DNA of 64,000 nucleotides from positions 936,001 to 1,000,000 of the forward strand of contig JALIZF010001907.1 in the NCBI GenBank assembly GCA_029948255.1. The letters are read 5' to 3'. A program made the translations under genes and the position numbers. The notes under the pieces were generated by a model, which had not been told where the DNA came from, did no database searches, and worked only from the letters and a program-made list of their open reading frames with translations. Shown piece by piece: positions 1 to 12,840 of the stretch. Within the stretch, counting starts at the first letter, position 1; each line of letters opens with the position of its first letter. This DNA is from Telmatactis stephensoni. Lineage: Eukaryota > Cnidaria > Anthozoa > Actiniaria > Isophelliidae.

Positions 1-654
1 TCATCCCAATTAACTGCTGATACTAAAAGCTATGTATGATGAATTCAAGTAAAATTGCTAAATCCAGAATAACTTGCAGGTCTTGATACTTTTAGCCTAA
101 TGTTTTACGGTGTGAAAAAAAACCCGACGTGTTAGCGCGAATCCAACCCTTCAATACTGAATTGGTTTTATTTTCTTTTTTTGACTGGAACTGTTGGTTT
201 GAATTTCCTATCAGAAAAGGGAAACATTAAACATCGAAAGATGATCAAAATCTTTCGCACTGACAGCGAATACACCCTAAGAGACAGTCGGCTATGACAA
301 GACAAGACAAAGTTCTACAACGTGGATTTCTATTTGTGTTTTGACTTTCTATTTATGCTCAGTTGCTTAACAAGATCGGACCAAACACGTCAACTTTGAT
401 CATGAAGTTTAGTTCCTGTTGTGAAAGAAAACTAGATCAACATCTTTACTATCCTTAAAATGTGAGGTTTTCAAGCTATCGGAAACTGGTCTAGTCTACT
501 AGTACTCGCGCAGATCTTTGCTCTTAATTACTGACCAAAGGCAATGTCGCGCTGTTTAGGCGGACTGGCAATGGCGCGCTGTTAGGCGGACATATACTTA
601 GCTTTGCCTTCCTCTGAATCAGTCAAAGCAAAGTCGCCATGAACTACTGGGCAA

Positions 655-702
655 TACCGCGGACCATTTTGTTTCTAGTACCGCGGACCATTTTGTTTCT
701 AG
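655..702. repeat. 24-bp perfect tandem duplication
   Basis: Two head-to-tail copies of a 24-base unit beginning TACCGCGGACC and ending TTTCTAG lie at 655-678 and 679-702. Just upstream (about 541-596) a second imperfect duplication of a unit containing GCGCTGTT-AGGCGGA occurs. Both look like replication-slippage products. Confidence 0.85.
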
Positions 703-1085
703 TACAATCACGGAGTTGCTGGATCTCCACAATTATGTCATCGATAAAGCATTTTTGGCCTTTATTAAACGTTCTATCGATCAACTTGTTTTGTCCCTCA
801 AGCTGGCTTAGCTCGGCTTGGCAACTAATAAGCTTGTGTCACACTATACTCGACTGAGTACTGGTCAAACACCAGGACAGGTGGAAATACTAAGTACAAC
901 AGTCACAGTGACAGTCATTCAAATTTTAGTCGAGCCTTGATAGAGAGCATGTATATATTACTTAGAATATAATTAAAAATCCAGCTTTTAGCTCTCAGCC
1001 CTCCATTGCAAAAATTATCGTAAGAACCCAGAAGGTATTCCTAGCCACGTACATCCATAGACAACATTCTTAGGGCGGGGCTGTT

Positions 1086-1405
1086 GTCGCGGCCCCCAGG
1101 GGCCGCGCCCGTTGCTCGAAAGACCCGATAACTTTACGAACCCGTTAGAGAACATGTATATATTATTATTATATGCACGAGCACCCGTAAGCTTGCCGCT
1201 AAAACCATAGAAATTGAAAATAGCGCGTATTTCGAGAAACACCGATAAACTTTGTCGAGTAAGTTAACGGGCGCACAAAGTTATATATCGGATCTTCCGA
1301 AAAATGTGCCCCTGGTATCCGGGATAACGTTGTTATCCGATAAAGTTTACGGGCTCGCAAAGTTATATATCGGATCTTTCGAAAAATGGGCCCCTGGTAT
1401 CCGGG
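1086..1405. mobile_element. Foldback/MITE-like element with internal 82-bp duplication
   Basis: The left arm (about 1091-1146, CCCCCAGGGGCC, then CGAAAGACCCGATAACTTTACG) is the imperfect reverse complement of the right arm (about 1340-1405). The right arm is itself duplicated: AAAGTTATATATCGGATC recurs at 1277 and 1359, an 82-bp period. A fragment of the same family lies at 29651-29690 in the first intron of SLC16-B. I see no coding capacity. Confidence 0.6.
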
Positions 1406-1921
1406 ATAACGTTGTTGTCTTTCTTGTTTTATGTCCCTCCCAACTCGCTTTCATATAAACAGTTGCTTAGTCACATAAAAACCCGTCGATTAGCTTAGAT
1501 GAGTGTCGATCTTTTGAACAGGAGATAGGACCAACACTCAGGGTTTTTGTACTAATTGAATGATGGCTGCCTTTGTACAGTACATTCGCATACCGGGTTT
1601 GACTTAAACTGAACCGAGAACGTGTGTGCGTGCTTACTGCGCTCATTAATTGGCGAAAACCGGTGTAGTGTCCTCCCTTTTGCATGCATGGAGACTAAGC
1701 GAAATGATGCATGTTTAAAACTCACTGGCGGATCCAAGGGGGGCCTGCGGCGCCGGTGCCCCCTCTGCCCTTTCAGTTGGGCCCTACTTGTTTTTTTGTT
1801 TGTTTGTTTGTTTTGTTTTTGTTTTGTTGTTGTTTTTGTTTATTTGTTTGTTTGTTTTTTCCTTCTCTCTCTCTCTCTCTCGCTCACTCTCTCTCTCTCT
1901 TCTGTCTAAACGTGTAGGACA

Positions 1922-1979
1922 ATATACTTTCCCAAAGCTTTACTTTCTAAATATACTTTCCCAAAGCTTTACTTTCTAA
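1922..1979. repeat. 29-bp perfect tandem duplication
   Basis: A 29-base unit beginning ATATACTTTCCC is present twice without a mismatch, at 1922-1950 and 1951-1979. It follows a CT microsatellite. Confidence 0.9.
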
Positions 1980-4026
1980 ATGTTTGTTTTTGGTTTATTG
2001 AAATTGTCAGTCAAATTGACGCACCTTAGCGCAAATTTCGCGCTCGCGTAAGGATAATCATGATGCAGCTTGTTTTTAAGTTTAAGTTACGCCTCCATCG
2101 CGTTTGTAAAATGGTGCCCCTCCCCCCTTTTGAAAAGGTCTAGATCCGCCGCTGAAACTCCAGCATTTTAACTCAAGATCGTCCAAAAGTCTTTAACAAA
2201 ACACTCGTTAGGAATGAATCCTAGTGATTGTGCAGTCTGCCTACAATTGCTGGGCATTATCTAGTCGGTTCCCTAATCTAAAATGCGTACGTGACGATAT
2301 CAGTTATCATCACTGATGAGTTATCATCAGTTATAATGGCAAGACTCATCCAGGCCTTTTATTTAATCAGACAGCACTCTAAAACCTTTTATCCACAAAA
2401 GCATCCCTTTTCCGAGAAACTTACTATTGTTTTAGCTGTTTGGCACGTTCCGGGCGTTCACTGATCGGCGAGGATGGTAGTATGCGTTTAACTACATCAA
2501 AACTGACTTGATTAAAACAAGACTTCAAAAGAAAGAAACTGATCGCGGTTTTCCTTATGCGTGTATGTAGAGATGACTTAAGCGTGAATCAATAAAGGTG
2601 CACTTAGTTCACTTATATTAATACAGACATCAGTGAATAAGCTTTAGTCAAATCCAATTCTCCAGCCAGTGACCAAATGCGCATTTATCTATTTTTTGCC
2701 ACGTGTGTGACCATTTGTTCAGTATTCTACAGAAACAATTTGGGGGCATCATTAACATTTTGTTTTGTTCATCTACGGATAAGTCTGACTTAATAAGGAT
2801 ATTTTAAAAGTACTTATTGAACTCGCACTAACAACAACCTTTCAATCCCACGGCAATACTAGAAATCACTAGACTAAACGTGCACCATATCATGCAGGCA
2901 CGCCCCTGCCCAGCTCATCAAACTTGCATTTATACCCAGCGAGTTGTTCTAAAAAGAATCTTTTGTTTAACAAAAAGATTGATTACAATAGCATCTACAT
3001 CTACATTACTCCATTCCTTAATTGATCTAGGGAAAAAAGAAAATTTATAACTGATATTAGTTCTAGCCATAGACCGGACTTGATATTTAAACATAACGAT
3101 GAGTTAACTAGAATCATTTCATACTTTTTACCTTCCTTTCCATCAATTCCGTCAAACCTGATCATGTCGAGCTGAAAAGCCTAGTACTTTTTTCAGTCCA
3201 AGTTGAAGACAAACGGTTCATGCTGAGAGTTAACCCTATTTGGCACGTCTCATCTTTCCTCTTCCACGAGGCAAACAAAACTGAGCTCTTAGCTTTAGAA
3301 CCATTTCATATAAGCGATCGATACGCTGGTTAATGGTCACAATTAATCTCCCTTCCGAGTCGTTTAAGTTTTTACTGAACTTAATAAAGAACCCGAAATC
3401 CGACAAAAAACCCACACAAAGTTACACAAAACTGACAATCTGCGTCAAATGCATAAATTGGTGACGGATCTTCTAATAAACCTTTTCCCATTAAGTTTTT
3501 GTTGGTTTATTTTTAACATTCTCCAGTTTCTTTCGTTTCTAGAAGTATATATTAAAAGAATTATCAAGACAGCACTTAAGGGTTTTTAGACTTTTCTATG
3601 TATTGTCTATCAGTGATCAAAACAGCTCATGGAAGTACTAGAGAATCACATCAGCTCCATCTAGAATATTTCCGGCCTTGATGTTTACTGCATCATCAAC
3701 TGAACATATATTCCAGTCACGTTCAAGAGTGCCAAATCGTGCGAAGAACACATGCACGTGGAATTAACTAGTCTCCTCTTATCTGCTTTTGATTTATGGC
3801 TTGGGGCGATACTTAGGAAAAATGAACAATATAAAATGTATTCCAAAAAAGTGATGCACGTTTATGGTGTTTGGATATTCTCCAATCATTTTTATTTCTT
3901 TTGTTTTACTCTTTCTTGTTATTCTCGTTCCAAAGACCAGAGCCTGGAATGAGAGCCCCTGAACGGGCTTCCTGTGCTTACAACCACAGGTAACCCAAAC
4001 ATAACATTTTTGCCGCGGGAAATGCG

Positions 4027-7000
4027 ATGGAAGGGATTCCAAATGAAATTCTTGCTAGAATCTTTAATCTTTTGCCGACAGCCGAAAAGATTATTTTGTC
4101 TTATGTTTCTAAGCGATTTAGGGATTTCTTCTTCTCTACTCCGCTTATACATAGGTATGTATAAAGCATGAATTTTACTTCATAATTTCCGGGCTTGACT
4201 TGCTAAACGGCCGCCATATTGCATCTTTGAAATGAGTGACAAATTTGACTACACCTTTATAGAAGAGCAGATTTTAATATGCTTATGAATCAAGTGTATA
4301 GGATTTGAATAAAAGAACTCAAATAGAGATAATAGAATAGGCACTTCACTCAAGAATAAGCACCATGGCACAGCGCCTCTTCAAGGTCCCAAAACAAATC
4401 TACTCCATTTCAAGAATGCACCCATGAAGAATATTGCAGAATATGTCTTCACCACGCGCCTGAAGAATCCACAAAAATTAGTTTTATCCCTGAAGATTTT
4501 CACTGAAATTTGTATGTACTTCGAAAGATTTCTTCAGCAGCTGAATATTTTCAGGCACAATTTTGAAGAACCCTATCCTCAACAGGGGGTGTTAGTTATA
4601 TAAATGGAATATCCCATTACCATTCCAAGAACTACTATACAACTCCTGTTCCATTATATGAGCCATGTAGGACGGAAGGACCTTAAGTGATTCCTGAGGA
4701 ACCCCAGCCCAGTACTATCACTGAGTTTCATCCATTCCTTCAGGAATCACAAGACAAAGAAGTGCACGTGGTAGCCATGATGGATGAACAAGCAAATGCT
4801 AATGCTTGTTGAAATTCATCCAAGATGGCTGCTGTGACATAGAGTGGATTTCGTATGACTTTGAAAAACTATGGCATGGTCACGGCATGGCACGGCCACG
4901 GCACAGAACCTCGCCTGCTGATTTCTTTACAAATTCATACGCAATCCAGCACTATATCAATAGTCAACTGTACACCTTGTGTTTCTAGGAATGCTTCATT
5001 TAAATGCTGTTGGCATGTTCCTGATAAAGTTATATACAAGTACATCAATGGTAGCAGCACATGTATTCATTACTTAGACTTACAAGATTGTTACTGGCTA
5101 AAACAGTCAGATTTAATCAAATGCCTTTGCAGATGCTTGCAATCTTATTTTCCTGGATCTCAGAGGCTGTAAAATATCTATGAATAACATTATTTTATTG
5201 ATGGAGAAACTGCAGAACCTAAAACAGTTTGGCTGGGGTGTAATGGAAAATGCTGGCGATGTGAGAAGATATTTGTGTGATAATTCTTGTTTTCAAAAAC
5301 TGTCATCATTAAGCATTCGAGTGAAAGGAAGAATGCCAAATTTTGAAGGTCTTTTCAGAGACTTGGACCTTAAAACTCTGGAGTTAACTATGATTGAATC
5401 CCCAAGCTGCAAATATCTAGCAGTGGAAGTCATACCAAGAAATGATGGTGCCAGTGTTTTGGAAACTCTTGTCTTGCCTTATTATTGGAATGGTGTTGGA
5501 CATTTTGATAAGTTTGAATTGAAAAAGCTTCAATTCTCAAATTTTGATAGTATTACTTTGAAAAAAATGTCATACCTACTAGACTGTCCTACTTTGGAAC
5601 ATCTTACTCTTTCACATATAAGAGACTCCATCCCCACCCAAGACATCAAATTGGAGGACTATTTACTATCATATCTTTCAAGTCATCAACTGGAGTCTAT
5701 CAACTTGGAGGGGTTCCATTTTAGCAATGTAAGTATGTTGCACTTGTTGTAGCTCAGCCACACCCCATTACTGCAAAAGCACTTGTCAGTCCCAACTGAC
5801 AACTTTAAGCTTTCTTTTGGATTTTGGATTTTTCTGATTCTCCAATCACATAAAAGGAGTGGAGCTTATGCAAATGTCCTCAATTGACCTCAATCCACGT
5901 TTTCCATCCACCTCGAGGTCCCTTGAATACATTTGCATAAGCTCCACCCCTTCACATGTTTGGCAGATCATAAAAACCCAAAATCCAATGCAAGTCGCAA
6001 TGCAAGCAGTGGTTTTCACTGTAACTGATTTGTAACTATAAATCCCCCATCATTGTAATTACGCAAGACATCCTAAATACACAGACTGCTTTGTAGGTGC
6101 TGTTAGACTTGACATAAAGTGACAGGATCCAAGCCCACAACCAAAAAATTAACAAAGTGAACTATTCTTTTGCCTTGCAGCTGAGAATATTCAAGGTGGT
6201 TGTGGAAAATTGTAAAAAGCTAAAGCATATCAATGTGTTGGATATTCATAAAAATAGGGTCAATCATTCATTGTGGTTTGATAACAGTGAACCACTCATC
6301 AAGTTGCTTTCAAAATGTCAGTTTCTGAGGTCACTTGCTGTCAGTCCTTGTTGTCTTAGCACAGGTAAATATTACAGATTTCTTGAATAATAGATTGTCT
6401 TGAGACAATGGGAGAAGGAATGTCTTGAGCACATTTTGTACACTGTTGTCTTCAAGATTCATGTTTATTCAGATGAGGTTTTTGTGTGCCCTAAAACCTT
6501 GAAAGCAATAGTGCTCATAGGGAAAGGAATGTGCTCAGGCTGTGCAAGCTGTCATCATCATCATCATCACTTTTTGTTGTGTAAGGTTTCTAATATCTTG
6601 TGAGAATTGATGCAAGTGATGTAGCAAGATTCTCAATGTTGATGTGTGCCTTGAGTATCAGTTCAAGTCCCACAATATTTTGATGTTACAGCATTTAATT
6701 CCTGTTTTCAAAATATATTTCACATATTTTTTCTTCTAGGATCCAAGCAATCAAAATGCCATAACCAATCCCCTGTTGTTATTGGTACAGTCATGTAGAT
6801 ATGTTACTGAGTTTGAGTTGGTGGAATATCAGTATAATGTTATCATGTCTAGAACAAGAGGTGCAAACAACAGAAATGAAAATAGGTGAGCCCTGGACCC
6901 ACCTTGATGCCCTTCTAACCAATGGCACTTTAACAGCTACTTACAAACAGGCCTTACCAACCACTTACTGACACATTACCAACCACTTACTGACACCTTA

Positions 7001-10000
7001 CCAACCACTTACTGACACCTCACCACCGACTTACTGAATACCTTACCAACCACTTACTGATCACCTTACCAACCACTTACTGACACCTTACCACCACTTG
7101 ATGACACCTTACCAACCACTTACTGGCACCTTACCAATCACTTACTGACACCTTACCAACCACTTCCTGACACCTTATCATCCACTTCCTGACACCTTAC
7201 CACCACTTGATGGCACCTAACCAGTCACTTCCTGACACCTTACCAACCACTTCCTGACACCTTACCACCACTTGATGGCACCTTACCAATCACTTCCTGA
7301 CACCTTACCAACCACTTCCTGACACCTTACCAACCTCTTACTGACACCTTACCACCACTTACTGACACCTTTCCAACCACTTACTGACATCAACCTTACC
7401 ACCACTTACTGACACCTTACCAACCACTTACTGACACCTTACCATCCTCTTATAGACACCTTTCCACCACTCGATGACACCTATCAACCATTGGCACCTT
7501 ACCAAGCACTGACAATTCACTCAACATCACTGCCAACTTTGTAAACTTTGTTTGTAAAGTGTGCTTTTTCTTGTCAGAAATGTAACTCTCATATCATCAG
7601 ATCAACTGTCCTCAATATCTCAATGGAAATATCTCCAGAAGCTGACTCTTGCAGGTATCATTATGGAATACATTGCACACTGTAGAATTACATCAAAATG
7701 CTTTCAATTGGTCACTTTAGTTTGGAAATGAATTTTTACGGTAGTGTTATTTTATGTTTTAGGGTTTGAAATCACAGGAAATGCAGACTTTTTACTTCAA
7801 GTTTGTCAAAATTGTACAGAGTTGAGGAGTCTGTCTTTAGCAAATTTAAAAGGGACATTTCTAAAGCATTCAGGGAATCTAGTTTCTTTTAACAAAGCTT
7901 TGTCATATTGTCATAACCTTAGGGACTTCAGGTGAGTTTGTAAGCAAGATTAGGTCTGGGATTATCTAACAAAAGGCAAATGTTCTCTATAGTATGCTTA
8001 AATGTTTGTATCAAGATTTTCAATAAATTTCAAACAGGTGGAACAAGCAGCTGCTGTCGTAGGCAACTGAGGGAAAGGTGCTGTTAGATGATGCAACTGG
8101 TTATATTTGCAATGGGCAAAAAGTTGCACTACTCATTGCAGCATGTAATACCCTGTGATACTAGCTCTGCAATCGTCATTAAAGAAATTGGTGATATTTT
8201 TTGCAGAAATTACAGTAACTTGTCTTGCAATGCCACTTATGACACAATGACACCAGTTGCAAAAATAAAATGGCAGTGTATAACAGTGGGAAAAGCACTG
8301 GGGCCAGAACAGGTGCTTATTCACAAGCACAAGATTTGCTGCCTTCTAAGCTTTGAATAACTATGGGTGGAGGGAAGGGATAAGTCCTGAAAAATCATGC
8401 TCACCTAAAAATGACTCCTGCCCAGAAAATTCCTCAAACAAAATTCCTCCAGATCTGATAGTTCATCCTGATTGGATAATTCCTCCTGACTTGGAAATCC
8501 CTTGTGACCTGAAAATCCTCCAGACCTACTGATCTGATAATTCCTCTAGATCTCAAAATTCCTCCTAATCTGAAAATTCCTGCAACTCTGAAAATTCCTC
8601 CTGACCTGAAAATGACTCCTTGCTTAAAAGTTCATTCCAACCTGAAAATTCCTGCTGATATCAAAACTCCTGATCTGAAAATTCCTTGAACACTGGAAAT
8701 TCCTGCTCCTCCTGATCTTAAAATTCCTCCAATTCTGAAAATTCCCCCAACTCTGAAAATTCCTGCTGACCTGAAAATTCCCGCTGACCTGAAAATTTCT
8801 CTCCTGACCTGGAAAGGATTCCTAATTCATTCCAACCTGAAAATACCTTCTGAACTGATAGTTCCTCGTGATCTGAAAATTCCTCTTGACCTGAATTTTC
8901 CTGCTTACCTGAAAATTCTCCCTTCCCAAAAATGACTTCTCATCTGAAAATTCATCACCACCTAAAAATACCTTCTGATCTGATAGTTACTCTTAACTGA
9001 AAATTTCTCTTGATCTGAAAACATTGGATCCTATTGTCCTCCATTGGCCAATCAGAAAATGTATTCAAACACTTCATGCTATCTGGAAAATTCATTCTAA
9101 CCTATCTGATAGTTCCTTCTGACCTGACATTTCCTCATGATCCGAAAATTCATCCCAATCTGGAAATTTCTCCAAACCTGAAAACTTGTCCCAACCTGAA
9201 ATTTCTACCTGCTTTCGAAACTCGATTTTCTAGTCTGCAAAGCAAGCTAGGTTGGGACAAGTTTGCAGGCTGGAGAATGGTGAGCATGGTAAAGATCTTG
9301 CATCCTGGAAGATTTGTCCTCATAAAGAATGGACATAGAATTTATTGAGCTTGTTAAGTTTAATAGAGTAACTATGTGTAGTTATAATTTTGTTTTAGGC
9401 TTGAACAACCATACTTCAACATCACCAAATCATTTCTACATGCACTACACAATGCACAGCAGCTAGAGAGAGTTTGTTGGAAAGTAAGAAATGGGAAACT
9501 GGCTGTAGATCAGCTTGAACTTTGGATGGACAAGGTATATGATTCATGGAGTTAATATTTACTTTATATGTCTCGGCTAGTGTAGATGATAATGATTTTC
9601 ATAAGAAGAAATCTTACCTGTAGCTTCTAATTCCCCTGCACCTGTATTTAGGTTAGCAAGTACACTACAAATTATTGGCATAGCAAGAGGGCGGCACGTC
9701 ACCCCCTAAAATTTTCAGCTTGGGCCTCTTTTCTTGGAAGGATAATGTCAATGCTATCACTTTAAAGTTTTACTTTTTTAAATCTAATTCACAATATTTT
9801 TAGAATTCAATTCGAACGCTGTCAGTGCGCACCTTTTGAAACAATTCCATTGCAAATATATTTAACAATTTCAGCGCGCGCAAGTTGCTGGTGGTCTAAA
9901 AATAGTCCAAATGCGGAGGGTGTCATATCACGTGACGCGGTTGTTTCAGGTCTCCTGGTATCTTTATCTCAGAACAAAAGCATAGGTTAGACTTATTAGA

Positions 10001-11582
10001 AAAAATTCTATAGATTAATTTTGAGTAATTTTTGTTTAAGGAAATGCGCTCGCGCATTCGTGCGCATAACGTTTGCGCATGTTTTGCACGCGTGCGCTGA
10101 TATCGAATTTGATTGGGTTTCCTAGCACCGCGAACTATCCTATTTTTTTGCTTTTTCGGCGTATTTTTATCAAACCTAAAACATATCAAAAAAGTAAAAA
10201 AATTCGTCGATAGCTTTTGAGAAAATCGCGAAAAATCGTTAAAATGAACGTCCGATTCGAGCGTAAGTACAACTGATTTTCATCTTTCAAATGCGAATAC
10301 TTAGCTTTACCTACAAATAAGTGAAGGCATATTTTTTTTGCGTGAGACTTTGTCCACTTGAGCATGTCTGAAAGCCTTTAGTTCAAATTTGCAAACACTT
10401 TGAAATCTGTTGTTTCCGTTCAAAAAGGCGAGATTTCGCTCTTTTCGAGCTATCATAGCGCCGAAACTAGTACCATGACCCCCAATTTTCTTTATTGATT
10501 TGATGTTCCCAACTCAAAAACAATCTATATGATGATTTATGGAAAAATTCGTCGATAAAAACTCGCGCGAGCCCGTCACTAAAGTGTCTCGAAAATGTCC
10601 AAACTTGCCCTTACCCACACCCCCTTTGCTCAGGCCTCACTACACCCCTGCTACAGATGATAAATTTGACCCATCTAAACATGTTCACTTGTTGACAAGA
10701 CAGTGTTTTATCACCCCATCTACAGTGTAGCAAGATTATTTGTGTACAAATATGCTGTGATGTTTCAAAGAAAGCAAGTAAGATGCTAGAGAAGCAACTC
10801 ATTGCCAAGTAAGTCAAAGTCTAGCCTCCTCCGCAGGCAACTGTTCGCTTTTTCGCTGGGTCCCCTGTGTTAAAGACACGTAGTGGCATTTTCCCTCCTC
10901 CTTTTCGTTCCCAGTCTTTTTTCTTCTCAAAATTTCGCACAGGAAGCCCAAAAGGTTGCCTGCGGAGGAGGCTAGTCAAAGTCAAACCTCTCAAAACTGG
11001 CCTGTATAGCTGGCATTTCTAGGGGAGGGGGGGAACAATGTTAAAAGAGGTTACCAATAGCAAACTCTGGAAGATACCCAAAAGCAGGTCTAAGTTTCAA
11101 ATTTCGGGCGGCATATACCCGTATAATAAATTTGGGGAGTGCCCCCAGGGGGCCTCGGGACCAGAAAACGGTGTCCACTTTCGAGAGCTGTCTGCACGAA
11201 CACGTTTTCTTTGAAAAGGGAAAAATAGCAAAATGTTTGTCATCTTTAGGAGTACGTTTTCCTTGTCAAGGGACGGACAGCTTTGTCGAGTAAGTTTTAT
11301 TTATCAAGGAAAACAAACCTTGGTCGTGTAGACGCGGCTTTATGGGAGGTTAAAATTATACAGTTTGTTAGAAGAAGCTGAGAAGGTGGTCTTGTTCCAC
11401 CTGCAGTCAGATTTTCTGTATTCTAATCCATTTCCCTTTGCCAACAGATATGGCTTGAGGCGTCCAGCATTTGTGGTTGGTGTGTATCCATACCACAGGT
11501 CTACAGCACGACCCATTTAAGGAGTTGGCTGACAGCCAGTGTGATAAAAGTAGTGTTCCTTATATCCATTTCCAAGAGATAA
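4027..11582 (+). CDS. F-box/leucine-rich-repeat protein, 8 exons, two +1 frame breaks
   Basis: Exons: 4027-4154, 4989-5728, 6181-6364, 6740-6885, 7578-7654, 7763-7931, 9399-9534, 11448-11582. Junctions are GT..AG and join in phase. The product begins MEGIPNEILARIFNLLP, a typical F-box (residues 1-43, with L, P and a conserved W/F-rich end), followed by leucine-rich repeats such as IHYLDLQDC and LIFLDLRGC. By family knowledge F-box/LRR proteins are substrate receptors of SCF ubiquitin ligases; the substrate here is unknown. The frame breaks at 5119-5121 and at about 6755-6758: in both cases one surplus A in TCAAA(A)TGCC must be skipped. Skipping both gives exactly 571 codons (570 aa). Either the gene is decaying, the assembly has two errors, or decoding shifts. 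AATAAA lies at 11629-11634. I am sure of the family, less sure of the exact ortholog. Confidence 0.85.
4687..4750. repeat. Small inverted repeat in F-box intron 1
   Basis: AGTGATTCCTGAGGAA (4687-4702) pairs with TTCCTTCAGGAATCAC (4735-4750). It is probably the remains of a foldback element within intron 1 (4155-4988). Confidence 0.6.
5810..5990. mobile_element. MITE/foldback in F-box intron 2
   Basis: Two nested inverted arms: a GGATTTTGGATTTTTCTGATT-type arm (5813-5837) opposite about 5966-5988, and GTGGAGCTTATGCAAATG (5859-5876) opposite 5930-5948. There is no coding capacity. It lies wholly within the intron 5729-6180. Confidence 0.7.
6945..7510 (+). repeat. Minisatellite, about 20-22 bp unit, F-box intron 4
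   Basis: The array is built on CCTTACCAACCACTTACTGACA with many variants (CTTCCTGACA, CACTTGATGGCA and shorter units lacking CCAA). It fills most of intron 6886-7577. A related but degenerate array lies at about 62745-62935. Confidence 0.9.
8395..9215 (+). repeat. Degenerate minisatellite, F-box intron 6
   Basis: Irregular repeats of 14-18 bases with core CTGAAAATTCCTCCTGA, drifting to CTGATAATTCC and CCTGAAATTTC. It occupies much of intron 7932-9398. It is a different family from the array two introns upstream. Confidence 0.85.
10822..10975. mobile_element. hAT-like MITE, 154 bp, with 8-bp target-site duplication
   Basis: The ends are perfect inverted repeats, TAGCCTCCTCCGCAGGCAAC on the left and its complement on the right. 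The element is flanked by a direct repeat TCAAAGTC (10814-10821 and 10976-10983), the 8-bp target duplication typical of the hAT superfamily. Read in reverse complement, it matches both ends of the longer element at 17344-18727 and looks like an internally deleted derivative. It lies in F-box intron 7 (9535-11447). Confidence 0.9.
11170..11345. repeat. Probable inverted-repeat element near the end of F-box intron 7
   Basis: CTGCACGAACACGTTTTC near 11190 and the complement-like GGTCGTGTAGACGCGGC near 11322 form imperfect arms; TTTTCCTTG/CAAGGAAAA forms an inner pair. The ends resemble those of the element at 19636-19876. Moderate support only. Confidence 0.4.
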
Positions 11583-12267
11583 TGTTATTTTCATCACAAG
11601 TTGCAAAGGCCTATGACTTGAAACGGAAAATAAATGAGTGAAACTTCTGTTTTGGATATGGGCGAAATTTCTTGAAAAATGTTTAATATTTGGGCAGGAA
11701 GGGGGAAAAACGATTTTTGACGACGACCTTCATTGACTTGACAAATGGTAAAGAGATACACTTTGAAGAGACAAGAATATGCAATAAAATATATTTTTTC
11801 AGTTCGTTTAGCCGGAAACCGAAATATAATGTGGGGTTTTCAATTAGAGCCAGCTGCGTTTTGGATTCTAATTGAGATGCAAGTTCATCTCCTGTAGTGA
11901 ACGGAACTCGATTTTCAATGAAAATTATTTTTATTATAACTAGACAAAAGGTAGAACTACATATTTATCGCTATATGCAAAGAAAACCGTTTTAACGGAT
12001 GTTTCCAAGATTTTTAATCATGAAGAATGCGAGACCCTTAAGCAAGGACAGACGTTTAACTGGCAAGATCTGTTATTAAAATAAATGGTTCGTCTCGATT
12101 TTCAGTGGAAAGGAATACCAGCATCAAAAATAAATGAAATAATATATAATGATAATATGCCAAATGACATTTTTAATTCAATGAACGTGTGATGCCTGGC
12201 TTTTTTTTTTCTGGAAAAAAAACTTCAATTAGTACCTGCGAACAATTTTCCAGGATTTAGACTAAGA

Positions 12268-12475
12268 TCAGATCATCCTAGCAGGCGGATCATCCTACCC
12301 GCTATACAATTAGCTAGTAAGCTAAATAACTTGACACTGAAATGAAGTTTTATCTATTTACTGTATGCTGTTTACACGAAATTTGTGTCTTCACTTCGGG
12401 TATTAGGGTCATCCTACAAAACAGAATGCAATCAATGTATAGCAGGTAGGATGATTCGCCTGCTAGGATGGTCCC
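12268..12475. mobile_element. MITE with about 36-bp terminal inverted repeats
   Basis: The left arm 12271-12306 (GATCATCCTAGCAGGCGGAT..) pairs with the right arm 12437-12473, differing at a few bases. The motif ATCATCCTA is itself repeated within each arm. There is no coding sequence between the arms. Confidence 0.85.
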
Positions 12476-12687
12476 AGTGTCATGTAAACACCCCCTTAGA
12501 GCGTCATTCAAGGATTTGCATTTTAAAATGATATCAAGATAAATAAGAGGCGTATGTTTTATCTTTCCGTCATTTATAAGAGGTCAAGTTCATTTTCCAG
12601 GTAAACACCATATTTCACCCTGGAAAACCGGTTTTTCAAACCGGTATAAAACCTGTTTGCTTGGCACAGTGTGACTGTTATGTAACA

Positions 12688-12840
12688 ATAGAGTGATTGC
12701 AATCAACCCGTGAAATAAAAATTTAATGTTAGTGAGTAATAGTTCAAAAGCGACACAAAAGAAAACAATGGAAATAAATTCTACTGGTATCTATTGGTCT
12801 ACTAACTATTTCACAGGGTTGTTTTTGCAATCACTCTATA
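12688..12840. mobile_element. MITE with about 28-bp TIRs and apparent TA target duplication
   Basis: TAGAGTGATTGCAATCAACC (from 12689) pairs with GGGTTGTTTTTGCAATCACTCTA (to 12839). The element is bordered by TA on both sides, compatible with a Tc1/mariner-type non-autonomous element. Confidence 0.75.

Larger units (their letters stand above)
1..4026. other. Gene-free upstream region
   Basis: No open frame here shows a recognisable domain or linked exon structure; the longest are low-complexity or pass through repeats. The region holds small tandem duplications (near 546-595, 655-702 and 1922-1979), a foldback element (about 1086-1405) and a T-rich/CT-microsatellite stretch at about 1787-1905. 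The promoter of the F-box gene that starts at 4027 should lie in the last few hundred bases, but I could not identify a core promoter element. Confidence 0.6.

Noticed and set aside
6539..6590. CATCATCATCATCATCAC giving a His-rich peptide after F-box exon 3
   Set aside because: It lies beyond the splice donor at 6365 and behind a stop codon; intronic trinucleotide repeat.
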